This document shows positions 11,600-23,029 of a DNA stretch of 64,000 bases, piece by piece (within the stretch, counting starts at the first letter, position 1; the number at the start of each line of letters is the position of its first letter). The stretch spans positions 47,524,140 to 47,588,139 of the forward strand of contig OY755252.1 of NCBI GenBank assembly GCA_963576725.1. The letters are read 5' to 3'. The notes under the pieces are model-generated. The model saw only the letters and a program-made list of their open reading frames with translations, ran no database searches and had not been told where the DNA came from. The position numbers and the translations under genes were made by a program. This DNA comes from Azorinus chamasolen. Its lineage: Eukaryota > Mollusca > Bivalvia > Cardiida > Solecurtidae.

Positions 11600-12290
11600 A
11601 GAATTACTTCATGAATATTATTGTAACAATACAACAAATGAAGACATGTGGGGGTTTATTAAAAAGTTTTATCATGTAAAACAATCAATGAACTGTTTTG
11701 TTTAATAAACACTATAGAATCAGATCTATATCAGGTCATAAGCAAACAGGACAGACCCTAATCAGACGGCTTGTGCAGGTCTACTCTGTGTGCAGAGGCA
11801 TGGAAGAGCGTTTATATGAAGAAAAGGGTTAACTCTTTTCTGCTTAAAATATTTATGCAAGAAATAATGATAACGTCAAAATTGATTAGAAAGTTGTATA
11901 TAAAGAGTTCCATAATGGTAAATGAGAACAGGACATTTTGACTGTAGAATCATGTGTATATTATTCCATAAGTAAACAGAGCAGATCCTGATCAGACAAC
12001 CCTTACAGGAGCCGTCTTGTTTGGGTTTACCATGTTTGCAAAGCTGTTTAAAGGAGTAACGAAAAAGTAAAGAGACAAACTATAACTTGACCATTTACGC
12101 CATAAATACGGCTGTCGCAGGAGCCGTATGATCTGGGTCTGCTCTGTTTGCTTATGATCTAATATAGATATGATTCTACAGTTTTTGCCATGGCGAAGTA
12201 TTTCTATCTCCATGTGGTATTATAAGAAAATAATTCAATTAATATTCATGGTGTCATAATTTCACTCATGCATATTCATGGAGTAAAGGG
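11600..12290. mobile_element. Cluster of three family A MITEs
   Basis: Elements lie roughly at 11600-11828, 11833-12060 and 12091-12290. TTAA at 11829-11832 sits between the first two, and the third ends gagtaaaggg before TTAA at 12291-12294. All carry the caaacag/ctgtttg arm and 'gaatattcatg' words. U2 has the same trio at 30125-30718, so the cluster predates the duplication. Confidence 0.7.
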
Positions 12291-12594
12291 TTAACAAAAA
12301 GCATTTTCTGTTCTGACGGAAAACGATTATTTCCACAGAAGCCATCCAACGAAACTTGTTAGGCAGTTCCGTTACAGTCTAATCTTCGTTGACAATCTGT
12401 TCCAGTAATTAAATTCGTAGTCTTATTTGAACAAAGATATGAACATTTGACAATATAACGGGTAACAGGAAAAACAGCGCATGTTTTTGAAGGTCAAGAG
12501 TGAACAAACAGTAAGGAAAGAGAACAAAAGAGAGAGAAAGAGAGAAGATATACGTCGCGTGTAGCCCACACATTTCTCTCAAATATCACATCAA

Positions 12595-12743
12595 GAAGGG
12601 TTATGTACACATAATGGTTTGGTATAGGTAGAAACTGCAGTCATATTTATTATTAGTCTATAAGCAAATATTACAGAAACTTAACTACAGGAGCCGTCCG
12701 ACCTTTATCTACTTTGTTTGCATGTGCATGAAAAAGGAAAGGG
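12595..12743. mobile_element. Family A MITE fragment
   Basis: Contains 'ggtagaaactgcag', 'ctacaggagccgtccgacc' and ends aaaggg before TTAA at 12744-12747. It matches the fuller element at 31038-31273 in U2. Confidence 0.6.
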
Positions 12744-12750
12744 TTAAGAA

Positions 12751-12940
12751 GCTGACCTAATTACGATATTGTGCTTGACTAGTTAACTAGCTGACCTAAT
12801 TACGATATTGTGCTTGACTAGTTAACTAGCTGACCTAATTACGATATTGTGCTTGACTAGTTAACTAGCTGACCTAAGTACGATATTGTGCTTGACTAGT
12901 TAACTAGACGACCTAATTACGATATTGTGCTTGACCAGCA
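12751..12940. repeat. 39-bp tandem array, five units (U1 only)
   Basis: Units start at 12751, 12790, 12829, 12868 and 12907; the phrase is 'gctgacctaattacgatatt' then 'gtgcttgactagttaacta'. The matching position in U2 holds an unrelated 33-bp array instead. Confidence 0.95.
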
Positions 12941-13397
12941 GATAAAGCTGGACATGATTCTGACTGTAACGGTATAAAGTTTCTGTAAACGTACCGGGAA
13001 TCTCCCACGCACAGTGCACTAACTGACAGTACAGTCGCAGCGGAGAAACAGTTAATTAGTATTCATGAAGGGATAAAGTATTGCATAATTCTTCATGAGA
13101 TAAAGCATTATGTCTGAAACGGGCGTGTTGTTTCCATTGTACATATGTATAGTACATAGGTCATTTTATTATCAATCTTCGTTAATTACCTATATGCTGT
13201 GATATAGAAAGTTAAACTACATGAAGGAAACATCGAGGATATTAAGAAACATCGAGGATATTAAGATGTATGACTTTACCCTGGACAAACAACAATACAC
13301 AGGAAAACTGATGCTTGGATTTCGAAAGCTAATGTTTTTAACGGGTATGGAATTCATTTTAAACTAAACACTGACATTTCTGAGAAGCAGCTGTTAA

Positions 13398-13632
13398 CCC
13401 TTTCCTTCATATAAACACGTGTTCGCGCATTTGCAAAAAGAGTCGACCGAGATCAGACGGCTCCTGTAGGAGTCGTCTGACCAGGCTCTACTCTGTTTGC
13501 TTACTATTTATACAGATATTCTACAGTTTCTGCTACGGCCAAATGTCTGTGATCGTATTCCGTTATGGAAGTTATTCTAATTAATATCTATGATGGCATT
13601 GCTTCTTACAAGCATTCTGCACAGAGAAAGGG
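13398..13632 (-). mobile_element. Family B/A hybrid TTAA MITE
   Basis: TTAA at 13394-13397 and 13633-13636. The left end is ccctttccttcat and the right end gagaaaggg; the core stem uses 'gacggctcctgtaggagtcg'. Its U2 orthologue is 32736-32958. Confidence 0.75.
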
Positions 13633-14261
13633 TTAATACTTCTTCAATTTTCTGTTTGAACGTACAGTTTTGTTTTTGCTTTACACAAGCTTTTATGTAG
13701 CTTTTAGAGGAACTTACATGAGTGTTCATAACAAATTCTTTTGTTTATGAAACAAGTTTACCATAATATGGCACAAACAAGCTTAAGCGAGTTTTATTTT
13801 CTTTATTTTGAACGAGTTTCACAATAATATTGTAATGAACACGAATGTAAGATTCTTGTTATCACATAACCCTTAAAAGATACAATAGAAAGTGATACAG
13901 GCTATAGCTGACGGCCATTTAGGCTTACAAATAGCGTAGTAATACAACAGACAACGCGCACGGAGTGAATAATTCATGCAGCGCTATGATTGGCAAACTA
14001 TCAAATATGACAGGTATTAGTTTCGCTTTTTCATCATCGGCCGGATTTAAACTGCTAAGTTGAGTAAAAAATGCACTAGTGCATTTCCGCGATTTACGGC
14101 ACTCTGCTTTGGTACTCTCATATTTCAGAGAAAATGTGTCACCATCGGCAGTGTAACTCTAAAAAACGTTACGTCGCAACACGTCGAGTTTTACTCCTAA
14201 ATTTTCACTTCAAAGTATGCCCCGAAATTCTCTTTGTAGAGTACGCGTGTGAAAACATTCT

Positions 14262-14468
14262 CAGTGTTGTTATACCTTCTGATCCTTCGAGATCATGAAT
14301 TTCAGTACTTCTTGTTCTGAAAATTGAATACCGCTTAAGCCGGTGCTAGGGGGCGTGAGCGGTGTTGCATTTTCAATTACTGCTCATGAACAGACTCAAT
14401 AAAACCGAGTCTGCAATTTTCTCTTTTTGTGTTGCAATTTTTGCTTTCGGGGGATCACCTCCCTTCAG
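14262..14468 (+). repeat. Family J dispersed repeat
   Basis: Starts 'attctcagtgttgttata', contains 'gccggtgctagggggcgtga' and a small stem cagactc ... gagtctg enclosing AATAAA, and ends near 'gctttcgggggatcacc'. The matching place in U2 (about 33600) lacks it, so it inserted after the duplication or was lost there. Confidence 0.75.
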
Positions 14469-15109
14469 AATTAACATACGTTCCTTATATGTTCTCTTTA
14501 AGGGTGATATAAAATGAGAATAACTGGACGAGTTGTTTCACTATTTGAAATTGCAATCCCCACACCACCCACCCCAGAAAATCACAGAGCGTCAGAAATT
14601 TCCAATTTCGCCACCATGCACTTTGCATAAGAAATACAGAATATTTTTACTTTTGTAATTAGAAAGTTACCTATTGGTCAAAACTTTACGACAATTTACT
14701 GAAATGCCTAAAATTCGTTTCTAATTTGCTAGGGTTGAATAAAATACGCCGTGTATCGCTTATGATTTCAGCTTAAAACTTGAACAAAGAAATAACGCGA
14801 GTGCGCAGCCAATTAAGCTTCAACTGCCTTTAACCCTTTCGCAGCCAATGTCTCATAAATGCACGACATATAGTGCAGTCCCAGATCAGACGCCGCCTTT
14901 GCAAGGCGACTTCTGCTCAGGGATTTCAAATTTTGTCTCAATCTCTATTTCTATATATGTGCTTTATTCCTTTGAACATCACATTTATTAATCTCATATC
15001 CTTATTTTACCGAATAATTTATCAAAAGTGGTTTGCAGACGACAATTTGAAATTTTGCGCCGAAAGGGTTAAGTGATAGTACCTTTAATAAACGGATATT
15101 AACAATAAT

Positions 15110-15470
15110 ATCATTAAACATGGTATGGCTAATGTTCAACCATTCTTATGAAGACTGTTCATTTGAACTGATATTTAAAATGATCTTGTGGCACGAAATA
15201 AACCTTTTTTTATCGATACTTATAATTATTAGTTGTACTACTAAATAGTATCGGCCTGTGTCGAACAGTTACGAAACTAAGCCGCTAAATTAATATTAAT
15301 ACGAGCATTGCTGAATAGCATAGTACATTGTCTTCAATATTGAACATGTGAAATTCGTGCAGTTTTATTGCGATATGCTGCTGTTCATCATGAAAACAAA
15401 TGATTGGTGTAATTTGCAGGATGTTTTAAAACCCGTTATAAGTAGAGACTGTCGCATTAAGACCTGCTTT
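15110..15470. repeat. Dispersed repeat R, copy 2
   Basis: Orthologous in position to 33955-34345 and similar to 7855-8330; shares 'aaccattcttatgaagactg' and 'tcgaacagttacgaaacta'. Class unknown. Confidence 0.5.
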
Positions 15471-15631
15471 TTGGTTGTCGCTATATAATCTTTAGTAGAT
15501 AAAGTTTAAGTGTTTTTGCAGATTTACAACATCAAATTGCTATCTTAGATGTATATAAAAAAAAAGTAATCGACTACATTTAAAATAACCTATCAGACTG
15601 ATTTACTGTGCATCTTAAAGTATACTTAAAG

Positions 15632-15945
15632 TACAAAAATGAGTCATGCAGGAAACACCACATACAGAACAAACAGCCACCCGAACAGCAACACAAGGAA
15701 ACAGGGGGTTAAACCGGTTTTGGGGCGCCCAATCTCACACTTATTCCAACCCCACCCTAAAAGACAAACAGTGTAAATAAACGTATCCCCTCTCCGACTA
15801 ATCTACAACAACCGCGATGGCAAATACAGTGGTAAAGTGCATGTATAACGAAAACATTTAAGTGAACAAATTGTATCCACCTATCGCTAGTGTACTCAAT
15901 GATTGAGCTGCAAACAGAGTAACTGTAGAAAATTAATAATAATAA
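15632..15945 (-). mobile_element. Retroelement copy 'd': 3' tail only
   Basis: The reverse complement of the common tail, beginning 'aaagtacaaaaatgagtcat'. The segment that normally carries the gtgac/gtcac hairpin is deleted, joining 'aaggaaacag' straight to 'ggggttaaaccgg'. It encodes nothing. Confidence 0.75.
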
Positions 15946-16204
15946 TTAATCCTATAGTTTAATTTCCATTTTATAATCCATTTGTTTAACAAACAATATG
16001 TCAGAATATTTGCTATTGGCCGTTTTAAGATAAGAATGTTCATCACTGCTGTTTAGGGTTGATCCATTACTTTTACACCAGAGTGTTACTCATTACATAC
16101 TGATTACAATTAATGTGAAAATAAAGTTCAACATTAAGAAAAGAAAATAACAATATATATCTGGTCGAAAAATGGTATGTTTTCAACATTCGGTATTTAA
16201 ACCC

Positions 16205-16400
16205 TTCCCTCATATTGACGCTTCTTGACACCTCTGTCAAAGTCACTTTTTGAAATCATGTGATATGAGCAATGATTTCAAAACTACAAACATCTAAAAC
16301 ACATTATTTTCGTCCTTTTCAGTAAATTTATTCAAATCTGCTGGGTCTAAAATAGCATAAGTTTATGAGGGATTGTCTCACAATAGCCTATGAGGCAATA
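16205..16400. mobile_element. Family C MITE, degenerate
   Basis: Left end 'cccttccctcatattgacgc' and right arm 'gtctaaaatagc..tatgaggga'; the central hairpin is decayed. Confidence 0.6.
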
Positions 16401-16829
16401 TGTTAACCTTGGAAGATGGATTAGAAATTCTGTAATAGTACATTTAGAGACCCCCAAGTTTTAAAGTGGTATTGGGGGGGAAATAATGCTTCGCTAAGTA
16501 CACTGATGTTGGCATATATGCGTCGTATTCACACTTATTCAGCAATTCGCGACATGACTTGCATTTGCAAACAGTTTGAATCCAGCCGAGACGCCGGGTA
16601 ACTAAGTGTTTCATCAGGATCTAATTGTTTGACCCTTGGTCAATATTTTCCTTTCTCAAAAGCTTGATCGAACCGCTAGTAGTCAAACTTGCATCAGATC
16701 CAATTAGGGTCAACAGTGTATCACTCTAGAATTAATCATTATAATATTTGGACAATAGTCAATGTCAGATTTTACGTTTCAACGTCATTCTTTTACGAGT
16801 TAGACCGTTAGTTTAGATTAACTAAGTCC

Positions 16830-17060
16830 TTGCTAATGATCCCTATTCATGTCTTTGTAAAAGTCATGTTTGAAACCAAAATGGATAGATGGTAAATAGA
16901 GCATTTTTTCTTAGGAGCAAATGCTCTATTTATCACAACCACTGTGATAAATAAAGCAATTGCTCCATAGGAGCAAATGCTCTATTTATAACAATGATTT
17001 CAAAAGTATACAAAACTAAACAACTTCTTTTCTAATAAATGCTTCTTAAAACTAGTCTTA
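16830..17060. mobile_element. Family C MITE with duplicated hairpin core
   Basis: The core phrase 'gagcaaatgctctatttat' appears twice (about 16916-16936 and 16971-16990), with two 'gtgataaat' words between them, so part of the hairpin has been copied in tandem. Confidence 0.6.
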
Positions 17061-17164
17061 GAACGAATGGGTTAAAACGTGTAGACATTTGTATCAAAGT
17101 GTGTGGTATAATAAAGGTGTAATTTAGCCCGAACTGTAGATAAACTGCATACTGATCTATCAAA

Positions 17165-17270
17165 CTCTCGCATTTCTTAGCCAAACCCTATCTTGCTTCT
17201 AAGCATTAGAATCGTCCCGTAGAGGCAATTCTAATGAGTAACAGCAACATAGGGTTTAGCGAAGAAATAT
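17165..17270. mobile_element. Family F-like foldback, inherited by both units
   Basis: 'agccaaaccctatcttgct' is mirrored by 'gcaacatagggtttagcgaa', with 'attagaatcgtcccgtagag' between. The orthologue is 36445-36540 in U2. Confidence 0.65.
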
Positions 17271-17554
17271 ATAAATATTTATACCTTCTAAATACGCACT
17301 AGGTCTGATGTACTGATACCTATTCCAATTTTCATGAAATTTGATTTTGGAGAAAATATTTTATATTTAATTAAATATTGGTTTGAGCATAATGTAACGG
17401 CATGTTTCATTCATCATTTATGAGTCACTTCTCAATACATTTTGTTTATGAGCGCTACCATGCAAGTGTTTACCATTCAGAGTTTATGTTCTACTGTTCA
17501 TGTAGCTATTCCTGATACATATTGTCTTTTAATATGTTGAACCGTTCAAGAAGG

Positions 17555-17788
17555 TATTCTAGTTATTCCTAAGTCTAGCATATCTTCTAACTTGTACTCC
17601 TAATGCATTTCTAATGCTTCCAGTGTGTTCAACTGTTCATATATGTGTTCAACTGTTCATATAATTGTTTTATTTTAGCTACATGTATTTATATGTCTAG
17701 CATATATTCTGACTTTCATGTTACCTCTTATGCATATTGTCTCCCAACGTGTTCAGCTGATCGTGTGGCTATTCTAGCTGCATGTATT
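17555..17788. repeat. Diffuse repeats preceding the U1 gene
   Basis: Words 'gtctagcatat', 'gtgttcaactgttcatat' and 'attctagctgcatgtattta' repeat irregularly. This holds a single copy of the unit that became an eight-unit 50-bp array at 37987-38389. Confidence 0.6.
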
Positions 17789-17790
17789 TA

Positions 17791-17997
17791 CAGTAAATCT
17801 CCTCTAAACCGAAATTCTAGTAGAGAAGAACAAGGATACTTTTAGGCAGGCGGCTGCTTCATACAGGGTGAACGTCATGCAGAAAGCTCATAGATCAGCT
17901 TTCTTTATGACATTCACCCTGCATTAAGATGCCACCTGGCCTGTCTTCAAGACAGGTATTTATACTAAATGTAACATCCGGTTTAGAGGGGTGTCTG
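17791..17997. mobile_element. Family D (TA-type, pogo/Tc1-like) MITE
   Basis: Flanked by TA at 17789-17790 and 17998-17999, with ends cagtaaatctcctctaaacc and ggtttagaggggtgtctg. The core arm 'gcggctgcttcatacagggt' pairs imperfectly with 'accctgcattaagatgcc'. Its orthologue is 38390-38584, so it is older than the duplication. Confidence 0.8.
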
Positions 17998-18385
17998 TAT
18001 ATATCTAGTATATTTTCTAATTTGCATGGCTGTATTCCGAAAGTCTTACAAGGTATACAGCTGTTCATATGGTTATTCTAGATCTTTGTGGCCATGTCAC
18101 ACACTGATGTGGTTTCAGACAAATACTGAACATGCATGGTTTCAACTTTTGCTTGGTAATAAAGGTTGTGTTCTGTTTTCTAAAGCGACAATCAATCACT
18201 AGCATTATAAGTGTTTGTTTTTAGACACTTAAAAGTTATTCAATCTCGTATTTAAACGCGACCAAATAAACGCAAATGTATTTCTTTCGTTCTGCATGCG
18301 ACAATTGTATGCTATCTATTAAGATCCCTATGCTTATTTACCATATGGTTGTTTTGAAAATAATCTGTATAATTTTGCATTTCAG

Positions 18386-19303
18386 GTCTTGTGTTATTTA
18401 CATTAACAACGTATGCGATCATTATACTCTCGAGCAACCTCGTGCGAATGAGTTTCGAAGAACGAAGTATGGAGCCAGTGCAGAAAACTGAAGTACTGTT
18501 AACTCGGAAAGAGAAAGTACATTTACCCGCAGCTGGTGTTTATGAAATTCCTGGTCGCTGTATGCCCATAATCAGTACAGCATCGCTGAACTTCTATTCT
18601 ACAGGATGGTATTTTCAGCCCAGAACTGAACATCTTAATGATTTTAATAACAATTTCTTTGAAAGAAGTAATCAGATATGTACCGAAAACGAAAACCCTT
18701 TTCTGGTCATCGTAGCTTTGACTGTGAACGACCATTTTGAATCGAGAAAGGCTATACGCAAAACATGGGCAAGTGTTGCACGAACACGGAAATGGCCGGG
18801 AATATCCGAAAACATTTATGGTATCAAATTGTTCTTCATCTATGGTGTAAATGAAGGTAATACATTGTCAGACGATGTGAAACGCATGATGGATGAAGAG
18901 ATACGGGAATACGGAGATATAGTAACAGCAAGATTTATTGACAGCTATAGAAATCTTACTATCAAAATGATCACTGCATTGAGATGGGTGCGGAGTTATT
19001 GTCCAGGAGCAAAGTATGTTGTAAAGGTAGACGAAGATGTTTTCCTGCACGTGCCAAATCTAATACGATACCTCAAGGCATTTGGGAATCCCCTGGCTGG
19101 TCAAATTCACGGAACAGCTTTAACTGTGACGATTGTTAGAAGGACTGGAAGGTGGGGCGTATCAAAGGATGTGTACCCGTTTTATCGGTATCCTATCTAC
19201 GCTTCTGGTACTTCTTACGTCATATCCGGTAATATAGTGGATAAACTAATCAATACGGCTGAGCACATGCCGTTTGTACAAAACGAGGATGCCTTTGTAA
19301 CAG
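18386..19303 (+). CDS. GT31 beta-1,3-glycosyltransferase, copy 1, large internal exon
   Basis: Part of a Golgi type II membrane enzyme that would transfer galactose or GlcNAc in beta-1,3 linkage onto glycans; donor and acceptor cannot be read from sequence. The exon follows an acceptor (tttgcatttcag) at 18385 and ends at a donor (acag, then gtttgt) at 19303/19304. Numbering from the codon at 18391: a membrane anchor at 1-17 (LTTYAIIILSSNLV), stem to about 100, the family motif ESRKAIRKTWAS (117-128), EYGDIVTARFIDSYRNLT (173-190, with an Asn-Leu-Thr site), KYVVKVDEDVFLHVPNL (208-224) holding the metal-binding DxD as Asp-Glu-Asp, YRYPIYASGTSYVISG (265-280) and NEDAFVTG (298-305). There is no initiator Met before the anchor, so an upstream exon is required. 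No frameshift or stop. Confidence 0.9.
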
Positions 19304-19489
19304 GTTTGTGTGTTACATAGGATTTGTATGGAGATATATTTCTATCTATAATTCATCTTCCAGCTTTAGCTTATTGTCACAGTAACATACAGTTGGACTT
19401 CAATATGTCGAACTTCAAGAAACCATTCAGATTACTTCGACATAACATAAGTTCGTGATATCCGATTTCTAATCAATATGGAAAAATAG

Positions 19490-19795
19490 TCAAACAGGGA
19501 GAGCCACACACGAAATGACACCGCACCAAACACCATCAAACAAGAAACGGTAAAGCCACAAGACAAAACATAACAGGACGCATATCAGGACGAAACACAT
19601 TAAACATTAAACATATTAAACAACAAAATTGACCGTAGGCTGAAAGCAGGAGTGCCGCCTTGGAACGGCCAGCAACCAAAATAAGCTACTGGGGGACTTA
19701 AACCTGGTTTACGGGTACCCAACTTTGTCCTTATCCCACTTTCACCAACGTCAAAATGTAAATAAAATTCCCCCTCCAGACAACTCCACAACATG
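19490..19795 (-). mobile_element. Diverged relative of the retroelement 3' tail
   Basis: Phrases 'gtgccgccttggaacggcc', 'ctactgggggacttaaacc' and 'ttacgggtacccaac' align with the common tail ('gcaccgccttggaacggtc', 'tggggggttaaaccg', 'tatgggcgcccaac') but at much lower identity than the other copies. It seems to represent a separate subfamily. U2 lacks it. Confidence 0.6.
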
Positions 19796-19818
19796 CATAT
19801 CCGGTAATATAGTGGATA
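19796..19818 (+). repeat. 23-bp copy of GT31 exon sequence inside the intron
   Basis: The 23 bases at 19796-19818 are identical to 19221-19243 in the coding exon (key words catatccgg and tatagtggata). They sit at the right junction of the inserted tail relative at 19490-19795 and are not found at the corresponding site in U2. Confidence 0.9.
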
Positions 19819-20305
19819 TGTCTAAAGACAATTTAGCTTAGTGCTGGACTAAATTAATAGTAACAGCTGCCGTAGTTGCTTTCAGCATTACTTTTGACCT
19901 GTATTAAGCTGTCACATGTGATGTTTTATAGATACTGTAACCCGAGTTATTCCGAATTTCGAGTTATCCGAGTTCGACATATCAAAGTTCAGCTGCAAAG
20001 TTAATTCAATTCAATTCGCTTTCTTGATAGGTTTTGGTCATATAGTTATCGTTAGTGTCTTCAACTTCAATAAGTTATATACTACCTAGAAATATCACGA
20101 GGCATACTTTAGTAACTAGCTAGGTTCGATTTATAGGTTATTCAGTAAGACAGTGTTTAATACCTGATGCATTTATACTTTAATTATATTTATCTCTATG
20201 AAGTTTCAGAAAAAAACATTAACTGGATATCTTGTGACAGTATATGGCAATAACCAAAAATGTTTTACGAGCGATAAATATCTGCTTTTCAAGAAAGAGT
20301 ATCAG

Positions 20306-20438
20306 GGTCCATGCTTATAAAACTTTTAGTTGAGTCTGAGTTCGTTCTCAAGTTTTTGATTGGTCAGATTTTAGCCTCTGGCTCAAATCTGACCAATCAA
20401 AAGCTTGAGAACTCAAATCTGACCAATCAAAAGATTCC
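20306..20438. mobile_element. Family G palindrome, right end missing
   Basis: Begins 'ggtccatgcttataaaact', contains 'tctgaccaatcaaaa' in inverted and duplicated form, and stops at 'aaaagattcca' without the mirrored terminus seen in the complete copy at 25423-25598. Confidence 0.75.
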
Positions 20439-20944
20439 ACTTGCAAGATAATGACCATGTCAAATATCCGCTGTCATTAACATGAAACATTTCGCTAAAA
20501 GTAACATTTCTTATGCCACCATAGGTTTTGGAACATCATCTTTGTTGTTTAACCGGGTTAAGTAAAACAAAAAGTATTATACTTCGGTCAAACAAAATTC
20601 CGAATAAAACGGCCGAACTAGTAGTACTTTGTGATATCAGTTGGAAATTATATCACCCTGGGTTATTTCGGTGCTTGTGATGAATTGCTTGACTGAAAGA
20701 GATCTAACAGTGCTTTTATTTACGATTTGAATAAATTCCTCTGAAACAGTGCATATTCCAGAAAAACAAAAGAGTTGTCTTAATTTATTTTGGCATACCC
20801 AGAACACATTGACAGGCAGAAAAGGTTTATTAAAAGATTTGTTATGTCCCTTGGTCAGTAGTTTCTCAAAACCTTAATCGAATCTGAAGTTATCAAAATT
20901 GAAAGACAAATCTGAGCAGATGTTGGTTTTTCACATCTGGAGTA

Positions 20945-21131
20945 AGGGTTTAGATATCCTATAGGAGCCGTCTGATCAGGGTCTACTCTGTTTGCTAATG
21001 GAATTTAATAGATCTGTTTCTATACATTCTAAAATGGCTACACTATTCCATCTTCCACATTTCATTATATCTATTTTCCCATGTATTCAGTAGGTATTGA
21101 AATGTTAAATAAACATAGAACAGGGAAAGGG
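20945..21131 (-). mobile_element. Family B MITE, left arm deleted
   Basis: Core 'ctataggagccgtctgatca', then 'tgaaatgttaaataaacat' and the end aacagggaaaggg before TTAA at 21132-21135. The orthologue is 42740-42919. Confidence 0.75.
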
Positions 21132-21426
21132 TTAATGGCGCAAAAGAACGACATGATTGTCACCTCAGTTTATGCATATTGTAGTTTAACCATTCCAAAG
21201 TATAAACGTGTTTCAAACATTTGCAAACTGAGTAAACAGATATATTAGTGCATATTTCAAGCATGAACAACTGGACAACAATAAAAGTCAGAGACTACTA
21301 AATCCGTCAGTCTGATAGGTCACGCAAAAAGTACCAGGACTATATGACTAATGTTACACATTGCGACTCTCTGATCGGTTATGGAAATAAAAAAAAACAA
21401 CAGAATTTGAGCTAAACGTATTTGCA

Positions 21427-21619
21427 CAAATCTACAGATAAGGGTGCGTACCCAAATACTAAAACCGTCATTTCTCCACCAAACCCTATACTGTGACCAC
21501 TATTCAGAATTGTCTCGAAGAGACGATTCTAAAGTTTGGTCAGAGTACAGAGTTTGGTGGAGAAATAAAGGAGTTATTCTTGAAAATAATTTAATTTACG
21601 CACCTTATCTGGAACTTTG
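21427..21619. mobile_element. Family F MITE, complete, U1 only
   Basis: Flanked by direct repeats tttgca at 21421-21426 and 21620-21625; U2 has a single uninterrupted 'ctatttgcatgatatttc' at about 43228. The ends are inverted: acagataagggtgcgta against tacgcaccttatctgg. The inner arm holds 'gtctcgaagagacgattcta'. Length 193 bp, noncoding. Confidence 0.8.
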
Positions 21620-22318
21620 TTTGCATCATATTTCAATATTTGTATTTTGAACAGCTGTCAGTTTACTGAATTTATATGCCAAATATATTTTCAAGGAACT
21701 GACAGAATAATATGTTAAGGTTTTACGGACGCGTCAAAAGGCATCAGTATGAGGGTATGGATTAATAAGCACTTGGATGTAACTTTCAATTGAGGAGTAT
21801 CTGAATGACTTACCCACGTCGATACAAACATCCGATGATACTTTCTGTAACCAGCTATAGTCATACACCAAAGCCTGCTTGGCGTGCCTATGAATGTCCC
21901 AACGTGTTGGCTAAGAATGCATTCACATGTTTATTTAGCGATAAAATTATAATAAACATTGTAAATTAGTAGTGATAACGAGTACAGTCTGCCATGAACA
22001 TTTGTCAGATAATTGGTTAAGAGTATGCTACTTTTGGTACACCCTTTATTTATATTGGGTCTTATCATTAGCGTATTCCTGTTCCACTGCTAAAATCTCT
22101 CACATATCCATGCACCAGATACATCCAAGATCTAATTGACTCTGCGGGGAAAAGACGAGGATTTCTGAATGCTCAGAAATACTGGTTCTTTTCCAAAAAT
22201 TCAACAACTTAGCACCTGTTCTTCACATGTAACTTATTTATTGTCAGTGGAGGTAAAAGACAGCTGAAAAGTTTACCTCAATGATTAGTTTTCACAATAC
22301 TGTTTTAACCCTTTACTC

Positions 22319-22493
22319 TTAGTCTGATTAGGGTCCGATCTGTTTGCTTATGGACTAAATCAGATACGATTCTGCAGCTTGTGTCATGGGCAAAAGTTTC
22401 TGTGTTCATGTACCATTATAAAAATATTCTTATTATTTATGGTGTAATTGTTTCTTACATTGATATTTATGTAAAGGAGTACATGAAGGTACA
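22319..22493 (-). mobile_element. Family A MITE, eroded
   Basis: TTAA at 22315-22318, then ccctttactctt; the right end is decayed ('gaaggtacagttaaac'). Confidence 0.6.
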
Positions 22494-22544
22494 GTTAAAC
22501 CTTTCTACATAGTAATAGAATACAAATACAAATATTCAACTACA

Positions 22545-22700
22545 ATAATCGTCATTTCTCCATCAAAGCTTATATTGTGACAACGCTTTAGAATTAATTC
22601 GAAGAGAATATTCTACAGAGTGATTCTACAATAGGATTTGGTGGAGAAATACAGGAACTATTCTTCGATTTTTTTTAATTTACGCATCTTACCTGGCCCT
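22545..22700. mobile_element. Family F MITE
   Basis: 'catttctccatcaaagctta' is mirrored by 'taggatttggtggagaaat', ending 'tttacgcatcttacctgg'. U2 has the related copy at 44475-44600. Confidence 0.7.
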
Positions 22701-22790
22701 GTCTCTATTCTCTTCTTTACTAAGATTTAGGTTATTGTATAGGGATTATACTGTATAATAAGTGTTCCTGTCTGCCTTCAACATTTTCAG

Positions 22791-23029
22791 GAATTTTAAG
22801 ATTCACTATAGGAGCTCAGCTGTGTCACTACGATGGATTCACATTTTGGGCAGATACAGCCCCTGAACCGTGTTCGTTTCAAAACGATGTCAGGATAGCT
22901 GGGACTAAAACAACAGACGAACAAAAATTACAGTTGTGGTCATCGCTTCATACTCCTCGTGAAGACTGTTATAAACTTCCACACCGGTATTTACCAGACG
23001 TTCAAATGGAAAAGTGGCTTAAAGTCTGA
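22791..23029 (+). CDS. GT31 beta-1,3-glycosyltransferase, copy 1, terminal exon
   Basis: The acceptor 'caacattttcag' ends at 22790. The first two bases complete the split glycine of NEDAFVTG, giving VTGILRFTIGAQLC, which matches the usual VTGIL block of the family just after the ED(V/A)(Y/F) motif. It encodes 78 residues after that glycine and ends MEKWLKV then TGA at 23027-23029. Cys residues occur in 'QLCHYDGF', 'EPCSFQND' and 'EDCYKLPH', plausible disulfide partners. The phase and length (239 nt) are identical in copy 2, and most codons are conserved, which supports the splice assignment over the in-frame read-through (LCVT then stop) at the end of the large exon. Confidence 0.85.

Larger units (their letters stand above)
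19304..22790 (+). other. Intron of GT31 copy 1 (3487 bp)
   Basis: GT at 19304-19305 and AG at 22789-22790. It contains a diverged retroelement tail, an exon-derived 23-bp echo, a family G fragment and family B, F and A MITEs, listed separately. No additional coding exon was recognised within it. Confidence 0.8.

Noticed and set aside
19304..19320. Unspliced end of GT31 copy 1 (LCVT then stop)
   Set aside because: Read-through would delete the conserved block after VTG; both copies have a consensus donor here and an in-phase 239-nt exon downstream.
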